A stretch of 64,000 bases of DNA from Calothrix sp. PCC 6303 (lineage in GTDB: Bacteria > Cyanobacteriota > Cyanobacteriia > Cyanobacteriales > Nostocaceae), in the NCBI RefSeq assembly GCF_000317435.1, contig NC_019751.1, positions 124,001-188,000 of the forward strand, written 5' to 3'. This document shows positions 63,709 to 64,000 of this stretch, in pieces. Below the pieces are notes generated by a model that saw nothing but the letters and a program-made list of their open reading frames with translations, was not told where the DNA came from and did not search any database. How positions within the stretch are numbered: position 1 is the first letter of the stretch; every line of letters starts with the position of its first letter. Both the position numbers and the translations under genes were made by a program.

Positions 63709-64000
63709 CTAATCTTCCCGATTGTAGGCAATTCCCAAAGCTGCGGGGGGTGCGGATTTTTTCACCAAGCCAACTAAAGCTAGCAATGCGACTACATAAG
63801 GCAGCATAATTAGAAATTGATAGGGTATATTCACTCCTAAAGCTTGAATTCGTAACTGTAAAGCCTCGGTAGCACCAAATAACAAACTTGCCAACCCACA
63901 ACCTAAAGGGTGCCATTTACCAAAGATTAAAGCTGCGATCGCAATAAATCCTTTTCCCGCAGTCATTCCTTCAGCAAAGTATTTTATCTGTACTAAACTC
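63709..64000 (-). CDS. ABC transporter permease, simple-sugar/nucleoside type (partial, N-terminal part outside window)
   Basis: C-terminal 96 residues of a membrane permease of the BPD_transp_2 family that serves nucleoside- or sugar-type ABC importers. The open frame runs to the window end and reads, in the visible part, IKYFAEGMTAGKGFIAIAAL and IFGKWHPLGCGLASLLFGA, followed by IPYQFLIMLPYVVALLALVG and a charged end PPAALGIAYNRED. The GMTAGKGFIA segment is typical of the family. The internal ATG at 63966 is not the true start, because the frame stays open upstream. The partner ATPase and binding protein are not in the window. Confidence 0.85.
   Translation of the reverse strand, partial: SLVQIKYFAEGMTAGKGFIAIAALIFGKWHPLGCGLASLLFGATEALQLRIQALGVNIPYQFLIMLPYVVALLALVGLVKKSAPPAALGIAYNRED

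Overview
The window is chromosomal DNA from a filamentous, heterocyst-forming cyanobacterium (order Nostocales; I cannot name the genus). The evidence is the frequent HIP1 palindrome GCGATCGC, a HetP-family heterocyst regulator, cyanobacterium-specific families (DUF2808, DUF2811, CPP1-like, FurB/Zur type), several Uma2 proteins, and many short dispersed palindromic repeats between genes. It is AT-rich with long intergenic gaps. I see no rRNA, prophage or CRISPR array. There is one tRNA (Trp) and one intact insertion sequence.

Layout. 1-3.2 kb: end of an amino-acid ABC binding protein, a cysteine synthase, a Uma2 protein and a 1-Cys peroxiredoxin, all on the minus strand. 3.4-8.9 kb: a minus-strand exopolysaccharide cluster (polymerase/ligase, GT2, two GT4). 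9.5-13.8 kb: the conserved plus-strand block rplS, trnW, secE, nusG, rplK, rplA, L10 leader, rplJ, rplL. 13.9-22.4 kb: small envelope proteins, half-size GDT1 transporter, sulfiredoxin, SpoIID-domain protein, and two M16 peptidase-family genes separated by a Uma2 gene and an orphan antitoxin-like gene. 22.4-26.8 kb: gene-poor region with a hetP-family gene, a 66-codon ORF and, about 0.7 kb upstream of hetP, an inverted repeat resembling the HetR-binding site. 26.8-30.5 kb: Wza/Wzc-type polysaccharide export pair. 30.8-40.4 kb: mutL, envelope proteins, an RDD/pentapeptide protein, and an IS1182-like element inserted in the last codons of a glycosyltransferase gene. 41.4-52 kb: DUF2811, response regulator, CPP1-like, HAD phosphatase, HPPD, NYN-LOTUS protein, purQ, purS, zur and a GH57 branching enzyme. 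52.5-55.3 kb: a three-gene plus-strand set of RNA ligase, low-molecular-weight phosphatase-like protein and AAA+ ATPase. 56.4-64 kb: HPF-type ribosome factor, a large SNF2-type helicase resembling DpdE, uvrA, and the end of a sugar/nucleoside-type ABC permease.

How genes work together. Two polysaccharide loci (3.4-8.9 kb and 26.8-30.5 kb) plus the isolated GT4 at 39.2 kb point to secreted or sheath polysaccharide synthesis and export. The 9.5-13.8 kb block is core translation and transcription machinery with autogenous L10 control. The most unusual parts are the hetP regulatory region, the RNA ligase/phosphatase/AAA set, the orphan DpdE-like helicase, and several families of miniature inverted-repeat elements present in two or more copies inside the window. 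All identifications are from reading the sequence; none was checked by database search.
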